From assembly GCF_013410355.1 (NCBI RefSeq), contig NZ_JACCFI010000001.1:248001-312000 (forward strand): a DNA stretch of 64,000 nt, given 5' to 3'. The notes under the pieces were generated by a model, which saw nothing but the letters and a program-made list of their open reading frames with translations, was not told where the DNA came from and made no database searches. The translations under genes and the position numbers were made by a program. Shown here in pieces: positions 25,214 to 34,464 of this stretch. This stretch comes from Agromyces hippuratus. GTDB taxonomy: Bacteria; Actinomycetota; Actinomycetes; Actinomycetales; Microbacteriaceae. Numbering within the stretch: position 1 is the stretch's first letter; every line of letters begins with the position of its first letter.

Positions 25214-26179
25214 ATGCGCGGTTCGAAGGGCTTCATCGGCATCGTGATCGGCCTCGCCGCGGGGCTCGCGTTCGGCGCCGGCGGCGTGGTCGTCAAGCCG
25301 CTCCTCGAGTCGGGCTGGTCGCCGGGCGCCGCAGTCTTCGCCCGCATCAGCGTCGCCGCGATCGCGCTGATCGTGCCGGGCCTCATCGCCCTGAAGTTCG
25401 ACCTGCGACCGCTCTGGCACGCCCGGTGGACGGTGCTCGCGTACGCCCTCATCGCCGTTGTCGGCACCCAGGTCGCCTTCTACGCCTCGATCGCGCGCAT
25501 CCCCGTCAGCACGACGCTGCTCATCGAGTACCTTGCACCCGTCGCCCTCGTGCTCGTGGCCTGGGCGCGCCAGCGCCGGGCGCCGCAGCTCGTCGTCATC
25601 GCGGGCTCGGTGCTCGCGATCGCGGGCCTCTACCTCGTGATCGGCCCGGGCGGCGATGGGCTCGACGTCGTCGGCCTGCTGCTCGCGGGCGTCGCGATGG
25701 TCGGCGTCTGCGTCTACTACGTGCTCGGCGAGCGAGCGGATGCCTCGGTGCCCCCGATCGCGCTCGCCGCGAGCGGCTTCGTGGTGGGCGCGATCGTGCT
25801 CGGCGCCCTGGGCATCATCGGCGTCGTGCCGTTCTCGGCGGAGTTCGTCGAAGTGCAGTACTTCGGCACGGTCGCGCCGTGGTGGGTGCCGGTGCTGACG
25901 GTCGGCCTCGTCTCGACGGCGTTCGCCTACGTCGCGGGCATCAGCGCGATCCGCATGCTGGGCACGCGCCTGTCGTCGTTCCTCGGTCTCTCCGAGGTGA
26001 TCTTCGCCGCGATCGTGGCGTGGTTCGTGCTCGGCGAGGCGATCGGCCCGCTGCAGGCGGCGGGCGGTCTGCTCATCCTCGGCGGCATCGTGCTCGTGCG
26101 CTTCGAACGGCCGAGGGATGCCGCGGCGGTCGCCCTCGACATCGATCTCGTGCCGGTGGCGGTCGACGCCCGCGAGTAG
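25214..26179 (+). CDS. EamA family (DMT superfamily) transporter
   Basis: A 321-residue membrane protein with ten predicted spans in two EamA repeats; the typical ends of each repeat are visible (SIARIPVSTTLLIEYLAPVALVL and LGTRLSSFLGLSEVIFAAIV). Such proteins export amino acids or other metabolites. The ATG follows GAGAAGGAG at good spacing. It is divergent from the CGNR regulator, which suggests control by that protein. Confidence 0.92.
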   Translation: MRGSKGFIGIVIGLAAGLAFGAGGVVVKPLLESGWSPGAAVFARISVAAIALIVPGLIALKFDLRPLWHARWTVLAYALIAVVGTQVAFYASIARIPVSTTLLIEYLAPVALVLVAWARQRRAPQLVVIAGSVLAIAGLYLVIGPGGDGLDVVGLLLAGVAMVGVCVYYVLGERADASVPPIALAASGFVVGAIVLGALGIIGVVPFSAEFVEVQYFGTVAPWWVPVLTVGLVSTAFAYVAGISAIRMLGTRLSSFLGLSEVIFAAIVAWFVLGEAIGPLQAAGGLLILGGIVLVRFERPRDAAAVALDIDLVPVAVDARE

Positions 26180-26231
26180 CGACGCCCGAAACCGGCCGTA
26201 ATACTCGATGAGCCGGGCGTAGCGTCGAGGC

Positions 26232-27434
26232 ATGACACGCGCCGACTGGACCGAACTCGCCGACACGACCCAGGCGGTGCACGCCGGCAACGCCGTCGAC
26301 GGCGGGTCGGGGGCGATCCGCACGCCCATCGTGATGGCCAATTCCTACGCGCTGCCCGACGATCCGTCGACGATGAGCTGGTCGGGCACCGAGAGCCCGC
26401 TCTACACCCGCAACTCGGGGGCGAACCAGATCGGGCTGCAGCAGAAGCTCGCACTGCTCGAGCACGGCGAGGACTCGGTCGTGCTCGCCAGCGGCGTCGC
26501 GGCGCTGCACGCCGTGTTCTTCACCTTCCTGAAGTCGGGCGACCACGTCATCGTCTCTGATGTCTCGTACGAGGCGACCTATCGGCTCTTCACCGAGCTG
26601 TTCCCCGAGAAGTACGGCATCGCGGCCGACTTCGTCGACACGAGCGACCTCGACGCGGTGCGAGCGGCACTGCGGCCGAACACGCGTCTCGTGCACATCG
26701 AGGCGATCGCGAACCCGACGACGAAGGTGACGGATGTCGCGGGGGTCGCCGCGATCGCACACGACGCCGGTGCCCTGCTCAGCGTCGACTCGACGTTCAC
26801 CCCGCCGCCGTTCTTCCGCCCGCTCGATCACGGCGCCGACCTCTCGGTGCACTCGCTCACGAAGTACATCAACGGCCACGGCGACGCCATGGGCGGGGCC
26901 GTCACGGGCCGGCGCGAGCTCATCGGCCGGCTGAAGGCCGATGCCATGGTCGACGTGGGCGGCGTCATCAGCCCGTTCAACGCGTGGCTCATCATGCGCG
27001 GCTCGGTGACGCTGCCGCTGCGCCTCCGCCAGACGTTCCCGACCGCACTGCGCGTCGCCGAGGCGCTCGACGCCGACCCGCGCATCGCGTTCGTGGCCTA
27101 CCCGGGGCTCGCGGGGCACCCGCAGCACGACCTGGCGACGACGCAGTTCGACGGCGTCTACGGCGGGGTGATGTCGTTCGCCGTCGACGGCGGCCCCGAG
27201 GTGCAGAACGCCTTCGTCGACGCGCTGCGCATCGTGACCTCCGCCGTCTCGCTCGGGCACGACGAGTCGCTCATCGTGCACGTCGGCACGACCGGGCCGC
27301 GGGTGGCGTTCTACCCCGACGGGTTCAAGACCTTCGGGCACCTGCGCTTCTCGATCGGCCTCGAGGATGCCGACGACCTGATCGCCGACCTGCGGCAGGC
27401 GCTCGATGTCGCGGTGGGGACGCTCGCCGGCTGA
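26232..27434 (+). CDS. Cys/Met metabolism PLP-dependent enzyme (cystathionine gamma-synthase/lyase type)
   Basis: A 400-residue fold-type I PLP enzyme. The PLP lysine lies in SVHSLTKYINGHGDAMGG, the aldimine-stabilising Asp in LLSVDSTFTPP, and the substrate Tyr/Arg in SPLYTRNSGAN. It makes or breaks C-S bonds in methionine/cysteine metabolism; the exact reaction (synthase, lyase or methionine gamma-lyase) is not decidable. The ATG lies six bases after TAGCGT. Confidence 0.92.
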   Translation: MTRADWTELADTTQAVHAGNAVDGGSGAIRTPIVMANSYALPDDPSTMSWSGTESPLYTRNSGANQIGLQQKLALLEHGEDSVVLASGVAALHAVFFTFLKSGDHVIVSDVSYEATYRLFTELFPEKYGIAADFVDTSDLDAVRAALRPNTRLVHIEAIANPTTKVTDVAGVAAIAHDAGALLSVDSTFTPPPFFRPLDHGADLSVHSLTKYINGHGDAMGGAVTGRRELIGRLKADAMVDVGGVISPFNAWLIMRGSVTLPLRLRQTFPTALRVAEALDADPRIAFVAYPGLAGHPQHDLATTQFDGVYGGVMSFAVDGGPEVQNAFVDALRIVTSAVSLGHDESLIVHVGTTGPRVAFYPDGFKTFGHLRFSIGLEDADDLIADLRQALDVAVGTLAG

Positions 27435-27454
27435 ACGGCCCGGTCGGCACTGCC

Positions 27455-27460
27455 TAGAAT
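27455..27460 (+). promoter_or_regulatory. -10 element TAGAAT, leaderless-type spacing
   Basis: TAGAAT lies six bases before the ATG at 27467, between this gene and the preceding PLP enzyme (32-nt gap). Confidence 0.6.
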
Positions 27461-27466
27461 CTGATC

Positions 27467-28354
27467 ATGCGATTCGGCGTGATCATCCTCCCGCAGCACG
27501 AATGGCCCGAGGCGGTGCACTACTGGCGCGGTGCCGAGGAACTCGGGTTCGATCACGCCTGGACCTACGACCACCTCTCGTGGCGAGGTCTCGCGGGGGA
27601 GCGCTGGCACGCCACGGTGCCCACCCTCACGGCGGCCGCGATGGTCACCGAGCGCATCGGGCTCGGCACCTTCGTCGCGAGCCCGAACTTCCGGCATCCG
27701 GTGCCGTTCGCGAAGGAGGTCGCGACGCTCGACCAGATCTCGGGTGGGCGCCTGCTGCTCGGGGTCGGCTCGGGCGGCACCGGGTTCGACGCGTTCGTGC
27801 TCGGTCAGTCCGAGTGCACGCCGCGGCAGCGCCTCGAGCGGTTCGTCGAGTTCGCCGAGGCACTCGACGTGCTGTTGCGCTTCGAGGAGCCGGAATCGGG
27901 CGGCATCTCGTTCGAGGGCGAGTGGTTCGCGGCGTCCGGTGCCCGCATGGTCGGCGAGCCGGCGCAGCGTCCGCGCATGCCGCTGCACCTCGCCGCAGAG
28001 GGGCCGAAGAGCCTCGATCTCGTGGCGCGGCTCGGCGACGGCTGGGTGACGACGGGCACCACCGTCGACGACACCGACGCCTGGTGGCAGCGTCTCGCCG
28101 AGTTGAGCGCACGGCTCGACGACGCCTGTGCGCGACAGGACCGCGACCCGGCGAGCCTCGATCGCATCCTCTCGCTCGACTCGGAGCCGCGGTACAGCCT
28201 CGCGAGCGCCGCGGCCTTCGAAGACGCCGTCGGGCGTGCCGCCGAACTCGGGTTCACCGACGTCGTCGCGCACTGGCCGCGCGAGCACGGGCTCTATGCG
28301 GGTGACGAGTCGGTGCTCGACGAGGTCGCCGAGCTCATGCCGCGCCTGCGCTGA
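27467..28354 (+). CDS. Luciferase-like (LLM class) flavin-dependent oxidoreductase
   Basis: A 295-residue TIM-barrel protein of the bacterial luciferase superfamily. It starts MRFGVIILPQHEW and shows the flavin/F420-site segments FDHAWTYDHLSW, GLGTFVASPNFRHPVPFAKE and LLLGVGSGG. Substrate and cofactor (FMN or F420) are not evident. Confidence 0.92.
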   Translation: MRFGVIILPQHEWPEAVHYWRGAEELGFDHAWTYDHLSWRGLAGERWHATVPTLTAAAMVTERIGLGTFVASPNFRHPVPFAKEVATLDQISGGRLLLGVGSGGTGFDAFVLGQSECTPRQRLERFVEFAEALDVLLRFEEPESGGISFEGEWFAASGARMVGEPAQRPRMPLHLAAEGPKSLDLVARLGDGWVTTGTTVDDTDAWWQRLAELSARLDDACARQDRDPASLDRILSLDSEPRYSLASAAAFEDAVGRAAELGFTDVVAHWPREHGLYAGDESVLDEVAELMPRLR

Positions 28355-28414
28355 TCACGGGCGCCGAGGCATCCGCGGGACCCGGCGTCTTGCTGCCCGC
28401 GATACCCTGAGGCA

Positions 28415-29029
28415 ATGCCCGCGCCCCGCTCGAAGCCCCTGCTCGCCTGGGAGCCGCTCCCGTACCTCGTCGTGTTCGTGCTGCTCCTGCTCACGGGTGT
28501 CGTGCGCCCCGAGGGCCCGCCGTGGCTGCTCTGGCCGTTCCTCGCGATCCTCGCGGCGGCGGTCGCCTGGCTCATCGTCGGCCTCGTGCGCGGGTCGCGA
28601 CGATCGAACCCCGACCAGTGGGGCGACCTCACGAGCCTCGACGGGCTCGAACTCGTCGACGCGGAGCGCGTCGAGCGCGGCGTGCGCGCCGTCGCGCCGG
28701 TGGTCGACGAGCACCGGCACCAGCCGGCGATCGAGCTCGCGCGGCTGCACGGCGGCCCCGAGCAGCATGCGGTGCTCGTGCCCCGTGCCAGCCGCTGGCT
28801 GTCGCGGCGCTACCGCATCGGCGTGCAGCTGGTCGGCGGCGACCGCCCGCGTCATGCCGGATTCCTCAGCCCCGCGGCCGATGACCGCTGGCGCGAACTG
28901 CTCGACGGCCTGCGAGAGCGCGGCCGGTACGCGCGGGTGCCGGCGCTCATCACGGGGGACTCGCGACCGTACCGGGTCGAACTCGACCTCAGCGGCCTCG
29001 AACGGCTCGGCGCCGCACCGGTGGAGTGA
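28415..29029 (+). CDS. Two-TM protein of unknown function
   Basis: A 204-residue protein with two hydrophobic segments near 15-30 and 40-60 and a soluble C-terminal domain of about 140 residues rich in Arg and Asp. I do not recognise a family. TACCCT lies six bases before the ATG. An ordinary codon pattern supports expression. Confidence 0.75.
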   Translation: MPAPRSKPLLAWEPLPYLVVFVLLLLTGVVRPEGPPWLLWPFLAILAAAVAWLIVGLVRGSRRSNPDQWGDLTSLDGLELVDAERVERGVRAVAPVVDEHRHQPAIELARLHGGPEQHAVLVPRASRWLSRRYRIGVQLVGGDRPRHAGFLSPAADDRWRELLDGLRERGRYARVPALITGDSRPYRVELDLSGLERLGAAPVE

Positions 29030-29080
29030 CGCGCCACGCGGTCGCCGGAACGACTCGGCCGCGCATGGTGAGGCGTCGGC

Positions 29081-29458
29081 TCAGGCCGAGGCCTCCTCGG
29101 CCTCCTGCTTGGCGAGGTCGGCACGAACCTGCTCCATGTCGAGCGCCTTCACCTGGGAGATGAGCTCGTCGAGCATCGGCCGGGGCAGCGCGCCGGCCTG
29201 CGCGAAGACCCCGATGCCGTCCTTGAAAGCCATGATCGTCGGGATCGACGTGATGTTCATGGCTGCGGCGAGCTGCTGCTGGTCTTCGGTGTCGACCTTG
29301 GCGAACGTGAGGTCGGGGTTGGCCTCGGCGGCAGCCTCGTAGTTCGGTGCGAACTGCAGGCAGGGACCGCACCATCCGGCCCAGAAGTCGACGAAGACGG
29401 TGCCGCCTTCGAGGATCGTCTTCTCGAAGGTGTCAAGGGTGAGCGCCACGGTAGCCAT
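29081..29458 (-). CDS. Thioredoxin
   Basis: A 125-residue thioredoxin with active site WCGPC (Cys30, Cys33), the cis-Pro in ITSIPTIMAF and an extra C-terminal helix (about 105-125) ending KQEAEEASA. It reduces cytoplasmic disulfides. The start is six bases after TAGGCT on the minus strand (29470-29465). No thioredoxin reductase is nearby. Confidence 0.96.
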   Translation of the reverse strand: MATVALTLDTFEKTILEGGTVFVDFWAGWCGPCLQFAPNYEAAAEANPDLTFAKVDTEDQQQLAAAMNITSIPTIMAFKDGIGVFAQAGALPRPMLDELISQVKALDMEQVRADLAKQEAEEASA

Positions 29459-29594
29459 GCCTCCAGCCTAAACGCGCAGTCTGTGGCCGCGCCCGGTGTT
29501 CGCTCTGCGCGAGGTGTGAGCCGGCTCGACGGCCGGGCGCGCCGACGGGGGGGTTTCCTCACCTCGTGTGGGCCGTCGCCGGTATCGTGAAGGC

Positions 29595-30563
29595 GTGGTC
29601 GCATTCGGAGGCGCGCGCGGTTCATTCCGTCGACGCGGCCCGGTCGCCGACGCTCCGTCGGATTCCGAGGTCGCCGTCGACGAGGCGCGCCGTGCCGACG
29701 AGTCGATCCCCGACCTCGACTGGCGGGTGTTCCCCGAGGGCGCCGAGCACTCGATGTTCGCGGCGCCGAGCGGCACGCTCGCTCGGGTCGCGCTGGGGGA
29801 GCCTGCGGCCCCGCGCATCGTGCTCGTACCCGGAGCCACGGGGTCCAAAGAGGACTTCGTGCTCATGATGCCGCTCTTCGCCGCGGCGGGCTACCGGGTC
29901 GAGTCCTTCGATCTCGCCGGGCAGTACGAGTCGTGGCGAGCCGGGCCGTGGAACCTCGATCCGGCGCGCCCGCGCTACGACGAACGGCTCTTCCTCGACG
30001 ACCTGCTCGCCGTGCTCGACGACGGCACGGCGCCCGCGCACGTGCTGGGCTACAGCTTCGCCGGTACACTCGCCGAGCTCGCCCTGCTCGAACGGCCCGA
30101 TCGGTTCGCGAGCCTCACGCTCCTCAGCGCCCCTCCCGAGCCGGGCCAGGCGTTCCGCGGGGTCAAGCGCATCGGACCGATCAGCTCGTTCACCTCGCCG
30201 CAGCAGGGCGCGGCGCTCATGCTCTGGGGCATTCGCAACAACCTCAACCGGGTGCCGCCGCGCCGGCTCGAATTCGTGCGCGAACGCTTCGCGCTGACGC
30301 GGCGCGAGAGCGTCGACGACATCATCGCGCTCATGATGGCGACACCCGACCTGCGGGCGGATCTCGCTGCGTCCGCGATTCCGAAGCTCGTCGCGGTGGG
30401 CGAGCACGACCTCTGGCCGCGCGAACTCCACGAGCGGTTCGCACGCGGCATCGGGGCGCACCTCGCGGTGTATCCCACCGGGCACAGCCCGTGCGAGACG
30501 GCGCCGCATCAGCTCGTGCGCGACATGCTGGCCCTCTTCGCCGCGACCGATCTCACGCCCTAG
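29595..30563 (+). CDS. Alpha/beta hydrolase
   Basis: A 322-residue alpha/beta-hydrolase. It has the oxyanion segment LVPGATGSKEDF, the nucleophile elbow GYSFAG (Ser), and a late acid and histidine in VGEHDLWP and YPTGHSP. The first 35 residues are an Arg/Ala-rich extension. I chose GTG 29595 because TATCGT lies exactly six bases ahead. The substrate is unknown. Confidence 0.88.
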   Translation: MVAFGGARGSFRRRGPVADAPSDSEVAVDEARRADESIPDLDWRVFPEGAEHSMFAAPSGTLARVALGEPAAPRIVLVPGATGSKEDFVLMMPLFAAAGYRVESFDLAGQYESWRAGPWNLDPARPRYDERLFLDDLLAVLDDGTAPAHVLGYSFAGTLAELALLERPDRFASLTLLSAPPEPGQAFRGVKRIGPISSFTSPQQGAALMLWGIRNNLNRVPPRRLEFVRERFALTRRESVDDIIALMMATPDLRADLAASAIPKLVAVGEHDLWPRELHERFARGIGAHLAVYPTGHSPCETAPHQLVRDMLALFAATDLTP

Positions 30564-30577
30564 TCGTCGGCGGCGTT

Positions 30578-30599
30578 CTGCCCGCGGTCACGCGGGCAG
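30578..30599. terminator. Hairpin between convergent genes
   Basis: CTGCCCGCG (30578-30586) pairs perfectly with CGCGGGCAG (30591-30599) around GTCA. It covers the stop codon of the minus-strand glycosyltransferase and follows the hydrolase stop by 15 nt. It has no T-tract. Confidence 0.6.
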
Positions 30600-31403
30600 C
30601 GGTTCCTCACCATCGGTCTCGGCCACGTCGACGCCATCGGGGTCTGCGGGCAGCCCGCTCGCCTCCCACACCCAGACGGGCGCCCGACGGCGTTCCGCGC
30701 GCCGCGTCAGCGGCGGCCACTCGCGCGACTCGACCGACATCGTGTGGAAGGCCATGCGCACTCGTCGCGCGAGACCGTCGAAGCTGTCGAACGGGCGCGC
30801 CGAGACGCGCACCAGCATGCGGCGGTCGCGAACGACGTTCATACCGGGCTGCATCCACCACGCGAGGTCGAGGTCATCGTGCACGTCGGCGCGATCGCGG
30901 TGCACGAGGTCGCGGAGCCGGGTCCACGCGTCGGCGCGCATCGCGTAGTTCGAGCCGAAGATGGGCGGATGCCCCAGCAGCGCGCCGATGACGGTGAAGT
31001 AGCCGCCGATGTAGATGTTGCGGGCGATCCAGCGCACGACCGCGTTGCGGCCGTAGAACACGCCGCCGTTCGTGACGACGGCGGGGCGATCCGACTCGGC
31101 CATGCGCCGCTCGATCTCGGCGATCCAGTCGGGTGCGGGGAGCGAGTCGGCGTCGAGGCGGGCGAGTACGTCACCGGATGCCGCGTCGAACCCTGCGGCC
31201 GTCGCGGGCCAGATGCCGCGCAGCGGCTCGTGCACAACGCGTGCGCCTGCCGCGAGGGCGACGTCGGGGGTGGCATCCGTCGAGCCGTTGTCGACGACGA
31301 TGACCTCGTCGGGGCGCCGCGTCTGGCTCGCGAGCGCAGCGAGGCATGCGGCGAGGAAGTCCGCGTCGTTCAGGCTCGGAATGATGACCGAAATCGTGCC
31401 CAT
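30588..31403 (-). CDS. Family 2 glycosyltransferase
   Basis: A 271-residue GT-A enzyme. It opens ISVIIPSLNDADFLAACLAAL, has the nucleotide-sugar motif VIVVDNGSTDAT and the metal DxD in LARLDADSLPAPDW, with an acceptor-side DDLDLAWWM. There are no obvious membrane spans, so it is soluble or peripheral. TAGACT lies seven bases before the ATG at 31403. The acceptor is unknown. Confidence 0.9.
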   Translation of the reverse strand: MGTISVIIPSLNDADFLAACLAALASQTRRPDEVIVVDNGSTDATPDVALAAGARVVHEPLRGIWPATAAGFDAASGDVLARLDADSLPAPDWIAEIERRMAESDRPAVVTNGGVFYGRNAVVRWIARNIYIGGYFTVIGALLGHPPIFGSNYAMRADAWTRLRDLVHRDRADVHDDLDLAWWMQPGMNVVRDRRMLVRVSARPFDSFDGLARRVRMAFHTMSVESREWPPLTRRAERRRAPVWVWEASGLPADPDGVDVAETDGEEPLPA

Positions 31404-31557
31404 CACGGCGAGTCTAGCCACGAGGCGGTCGCGCCACGCCCGATCCGTGCGTCGAGGCGCCCGATTCGGAAAGGGGGCTGTCGTCTGCGCGACGCACCAC
31501 ATATGCTGGCCCGCGACCGGGGGTCAATGGAGACGAACCGGAATGGAAGGGGAGACG

Positions 31558-33150
31558 ATGTACCCATCTGCAACACTTTCCAAGCGCGCCACGACGGCGG
31601 TGATCGCGACCGCGGCGATCGCCGGACTGGCGCTCATACCCAATGGCGCCGCCTTCGCAGCACCGGCTGCGAAGAGCTGCGAGACCCGCAACAACAACAC
31701 CGTGCAGAAGCTGCTCGAGTGCGTCGGATCCGACGGCGCGATGGAGCACCTCGAGGCGCTGCAGGCGATCGCCGATGAGAACGGCGGCAATCGTGCGGCC
31801 GGCCTTCCGGGCTACGAGGCCAGTGTCGACTACGTCGTCGAGACGCTCGAAGACGCCGGCTGGAACGTCTCGATCGAGACGTTCGACTACGACTTCATCG
31901 GGGATTCGACGCTCACGCAGCTCACCCCGGTCGTGGCCGACTACCCGACCGGCGCGTTCACCGGCAGCGGCGACGGCGACGTCACCGCCGCGGTGGTTCC
32001 GGTCGACATCAACCTCACGCCGCCGCGGGCGTCGACGAGCGGCTGCGAGGCCGCCGACTTCGCCGGGTTCCCCGCAGGCTCGATCGCGCTCGTGCAGCGC
32101 GGCAGCTGCAACTTCGGCGACAAGGCGTTCTTCGCCGAGCAGGCGGGCGCCGTGGGCGTCATCATCTTCAACCAGGGCAACACGCCCGACCGTGAGGGAC
32201 TCGTCGTCGCGGACGCCTCGTCACGCACCGACGGCACCCCGGTCGCGCACAACATCCCGGTCGTCGGAGCGAGCTTCGCTCAAGGCGTCGCGCTCGCCGA
32301 GCCCGGCTCGTCGGCGCACGTCTTCGTGCCCGCGCCCGACCCGCGCCCCCAGAAGAACATCATCGCCGAACTGCCCGGCACGAACGACGACAATGTCGTG
32401 ATGGCCGGTGCGCACCTCGACTCGGTGCGTGAGGGCGCAGGCATCAGCGACAACGGCAGCGGCTCGGCCGCACTGCTGGAGATCGCCCAGCAGATGTCGA
32501 AGGTCAAGCCGCAGAACACCGTGCGCCTCGCCTGGTGGGGCGCCGAGGAAGACGGCCTGCTCGGTTCGGCCGCCTACGTCGCGGCCCTCTCACAGGCTCA
32601 GAAGGACGAGATCGCGCTGTACCTCAACTTCGACATGATCGCCTCGCCGAACTACATGTTCATGATCTACGACGGTGACGAGTCGGGCTTCGAGGCGCCG
32701 GTGACGGTTCCCGAAGGCTCGGTGCAGATCGAGAAGCTGTTCGAGAGCTACTTCACGGGTGCCGGCGTGCCGTATGACGACGCGGAGTTCAGCGGTCGCA
32801 GCGACTACGAGGCGTTCATCCTCAACGGCATCGCCGCGGGCGGACTCTTCACCGGCGCCGATGCGATCAAGACCGTCGAGCAGCAGGCGATCTGGGGCGG
32901 CGAGGTGGGCGAGATGCTCGACCAGTGCTACCACCAGGCGTGCGACGACCTCGACAACGTCGACGAGTACGCACTCGACGTGAACGTCGACGCGATCGCG
33001 TTCGCCGTGCTGGCCTACGCCTACTCGACCGAATCGGTCAACGGCGTGGTCGGCAAGCCCGTTCCCGGCGGGCTCTCCCTGCCGGTGCCCGCGGGCCCCG
33101 AGGGCACCGTCGGCAGCGGCGGCGGCCACGCCCACGGCGACGTCGGGTAG
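31558..33150 (+). CDS. Secreted M28 family zinc aminopeptidase with PA domain
   Basis: A 530-residue exported peptidase. A signal peptide (about 1-35) ends at AFAAPAAKS. A PA insertion (about 150-250) contains GSCNFGDKAFFAEQAGAVGVIIFN. The M28 zinc ligands are visible in order: AHLDSV (His), GISDNGSGSAAL (Asp), GAEEDGLLG (Glu), LNFDMI (Asp) and the late CYHQACDD (His). Relatives are extracellular Leu/Arg aminopeptidases. The ATG follows GGAAGGGGAG. The C-terminus ends in a Gly/His tail. Confidence 0.95.
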   Translation: MYPSATLSKRATTAVIATAAIAGLALIPNGAAFAAPAAKSCETRNNNTVQKLLECVGSDGAMEHLEALQAIADENGGNRAAGLPGYEASVDYVVETLEDAGWNVSIETFDYDFIGDSTLTQLTPVVADYPTGAFTGSGDGDVTAAVVPVDINLTPPRASTSGCEAADFAGFPAGSIALVQRGSCNFGDKAFFAEQAGAVGVIIFNQGNTPDREGLVVADASSRTDGTPVAHNIPVVGASFAQGVALAEPGSSAHVFVPAPDPRPQKNIIAELPGTNDDNVVMAGAHLDSVREGAGISDNGSGSAALLEIAQQMSKVKPQNTVRLAWWGAEEDGLLGSAAYVAALSQAQKDEIALYLNFDMIASPNYMFMIYDGDESGFEAPVTVPEGSVQIEKLFESYFTGAGVPYDDAEFSGRSDYEAFILNGIAAGGLFTGADAIKTVEQQAIWGGEVGEMLDQCYHQACDDLDNVDEYALDVNVDAIAFAVLAYAYSTESVNGVVGKPVPGGLSLPVPAGPEGTVGSGGGHAHGDVG

Positions 33151-33163
33151 TTCGTTCGGTTCG

Positions 33164-33195
33164 GGGCGGGGGTGCCGACCGGCACCCCCGCCCTT
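33164..33195 (+). terminator. Terminator of the M28 peptidase gene
   Basis: GGGCGGGGGTGCC (33164-33176) pairs perfectly with GGCACCCCCGCCC (33181-33193) around GACC, followed only by TT. It is very stable and lies 14 nt after the stop. Confidence 0.85.
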
Positions 33196-33313
33196 CGCGT
33201 GCGCGCGATCGCGGTCGATCGGGAATAGTGGGCGTGGGGCATCCGTTGTCGGAGATGTATGCAAAAGCATGCAACGCGGAATCTCCCACGAGGAAGAGCC
33301 CAGGAGGGCAACC

Positions 33314-34462
33314 ATGCAGTTCGGAATCTTCACCGTCAGCGACATCACTCAGGACCCGACGACGGGGCGCACCCCGAGCGAGCACGAGCGCATCACCGAT
33401 GTGCTGACGATCGCCCAGCACGCCGAAGAGGTCGGCCTCGACGTCTTCGCGCTCGGTGAGCACCACAACCCGCCCTTCTTCTCCTCCTCGCCGACGACGA
33501 CGCTCGCCTACATCGCGGCGAAGACGTCGAGGATCCAGCTCACGACCTCCACGACGCTCATCACGACGAACGACCCCGTGAAGATCGCCGAGGACTTCGC
33601 GATGCTCCAGCACGTCGCCGACGGCCGCGTCGACCTCATGCTCGGCCGCGGCAACACCGGGCCCGTCTACCCGTGGTTCGGCAAGGACATCCGCCAGGGC
33701 ATCAACCTCGCCCTCGAGAACTACAACCTGCTGCACCGCCTGTGGCGCGAGGACTTCGTCGACTGGGAGGGCCAGTTCCGCACGCCGCTGCAGGGCTTCC
33801 AGTCGACGCCCCGCCCACTCGACGACGTGCCCCCGTTCGTCTGGCACGGCTCGATCCGCAGCCCCGAGATCGCTGAGCAGGCGGCGTACTACGGCGACGG
33901 CTTCTTCGCGAACCACATCTTCTGGCCCGCCTCGCACACCCAGCGCATGGTGGCCCTCTACCGCCAGCGGTTCGAGCACTACGAGCACGGCGCGGCCGAG
34001 CAGGCGATCGTCGGACTCGGCGGCCAGGTCTTCATGCGCAAGAACTCGCAGGACGCCGTGCGCGAGTTCCGCCCCTACTTCGACAACGCGCCGGTGTACG
34101 GCCACGGCCCGAGTCTCGAGGAGTTCACCTCGCAGACCCCGCTCACCGTCGGCAGCCCGCAGGAGGTCATCGACAAGACGCTCGGCTTCCGCGACTACGT
34201 CGGCGACTACCAGCGCCAGCTCTTCCTCATGGACCACGCCGGCCTGCCGCTGAAGACCGTGCTCGAGCAGCTCGACCTGCTCGGCTCCGAGGTCGTGCCG
34301 GTGCTGCGCAGGGAATTCGGCGAGAATCGCCCCGCGACGGTTCCGGATGCCCCGACGCACGACTCGCTCGTTGCTGCGCGCAACGCCGCGAAGGCCGCCG
34401 GTGACACGGGTGCAGCTCCGAAGGGCGCCGCGTTCGGCGCCGCGGCAGTGAAGGGAGCCTGA
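33314..34462 (+). CDS. LLM class flavin-dependent monooxygenase, CE1758 family
   Basis: A 382-residue luciferase-like protein starting MQFGIFTVSDITQDPTTGRT, with ALGEHHNPPFFSSSPTTTLA and LGRGNTGPVYPWFGKD. These are features of the actinobacterial CE1758-type family that is encoded together with an FMN reductase, as here with a 2-nt gap. The reductase would supply reduced FMN. The C-terminal 35 residues are Ala/Gly/Lys rich. The ATG follows AGGAGGG. Confidence 0.92.
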   Translation: MQFGIFTVSDITQDPTTGRTPSEHERITDVLTIAQHAEEVGLDVFALGEHHNPPFFSSSPTTTLAYIAAKTSRIQLTTSTTLITTNDPVKIAEDFAMLQHVADGRVDLMLGRGNTGPVYPWFGKDIRQGINLALENYNLLHRLWREDFVDWEGQFRTPLQGFQSTPRPLDDVPPFVWHGSIRSPEIAEQAAYYGDGFFANHIFWPASHTQRMVALYRQRFEHYEHGAAEQAIVGLGGQVFMRKNSQDAVREFRPYFDNAPVYGHGPSLEEFTSQTPLTVGSPQEVIDKTLGFRDYVGDYQRQLFLMDHAGLPLKTVLEQLDLLGSEVVPVLRREFGENRPATVPDAPTHDSLVAARNAAKAAGDTGAAPKGAAFGAAAVKGA

Positions 34463-34464
34463 CC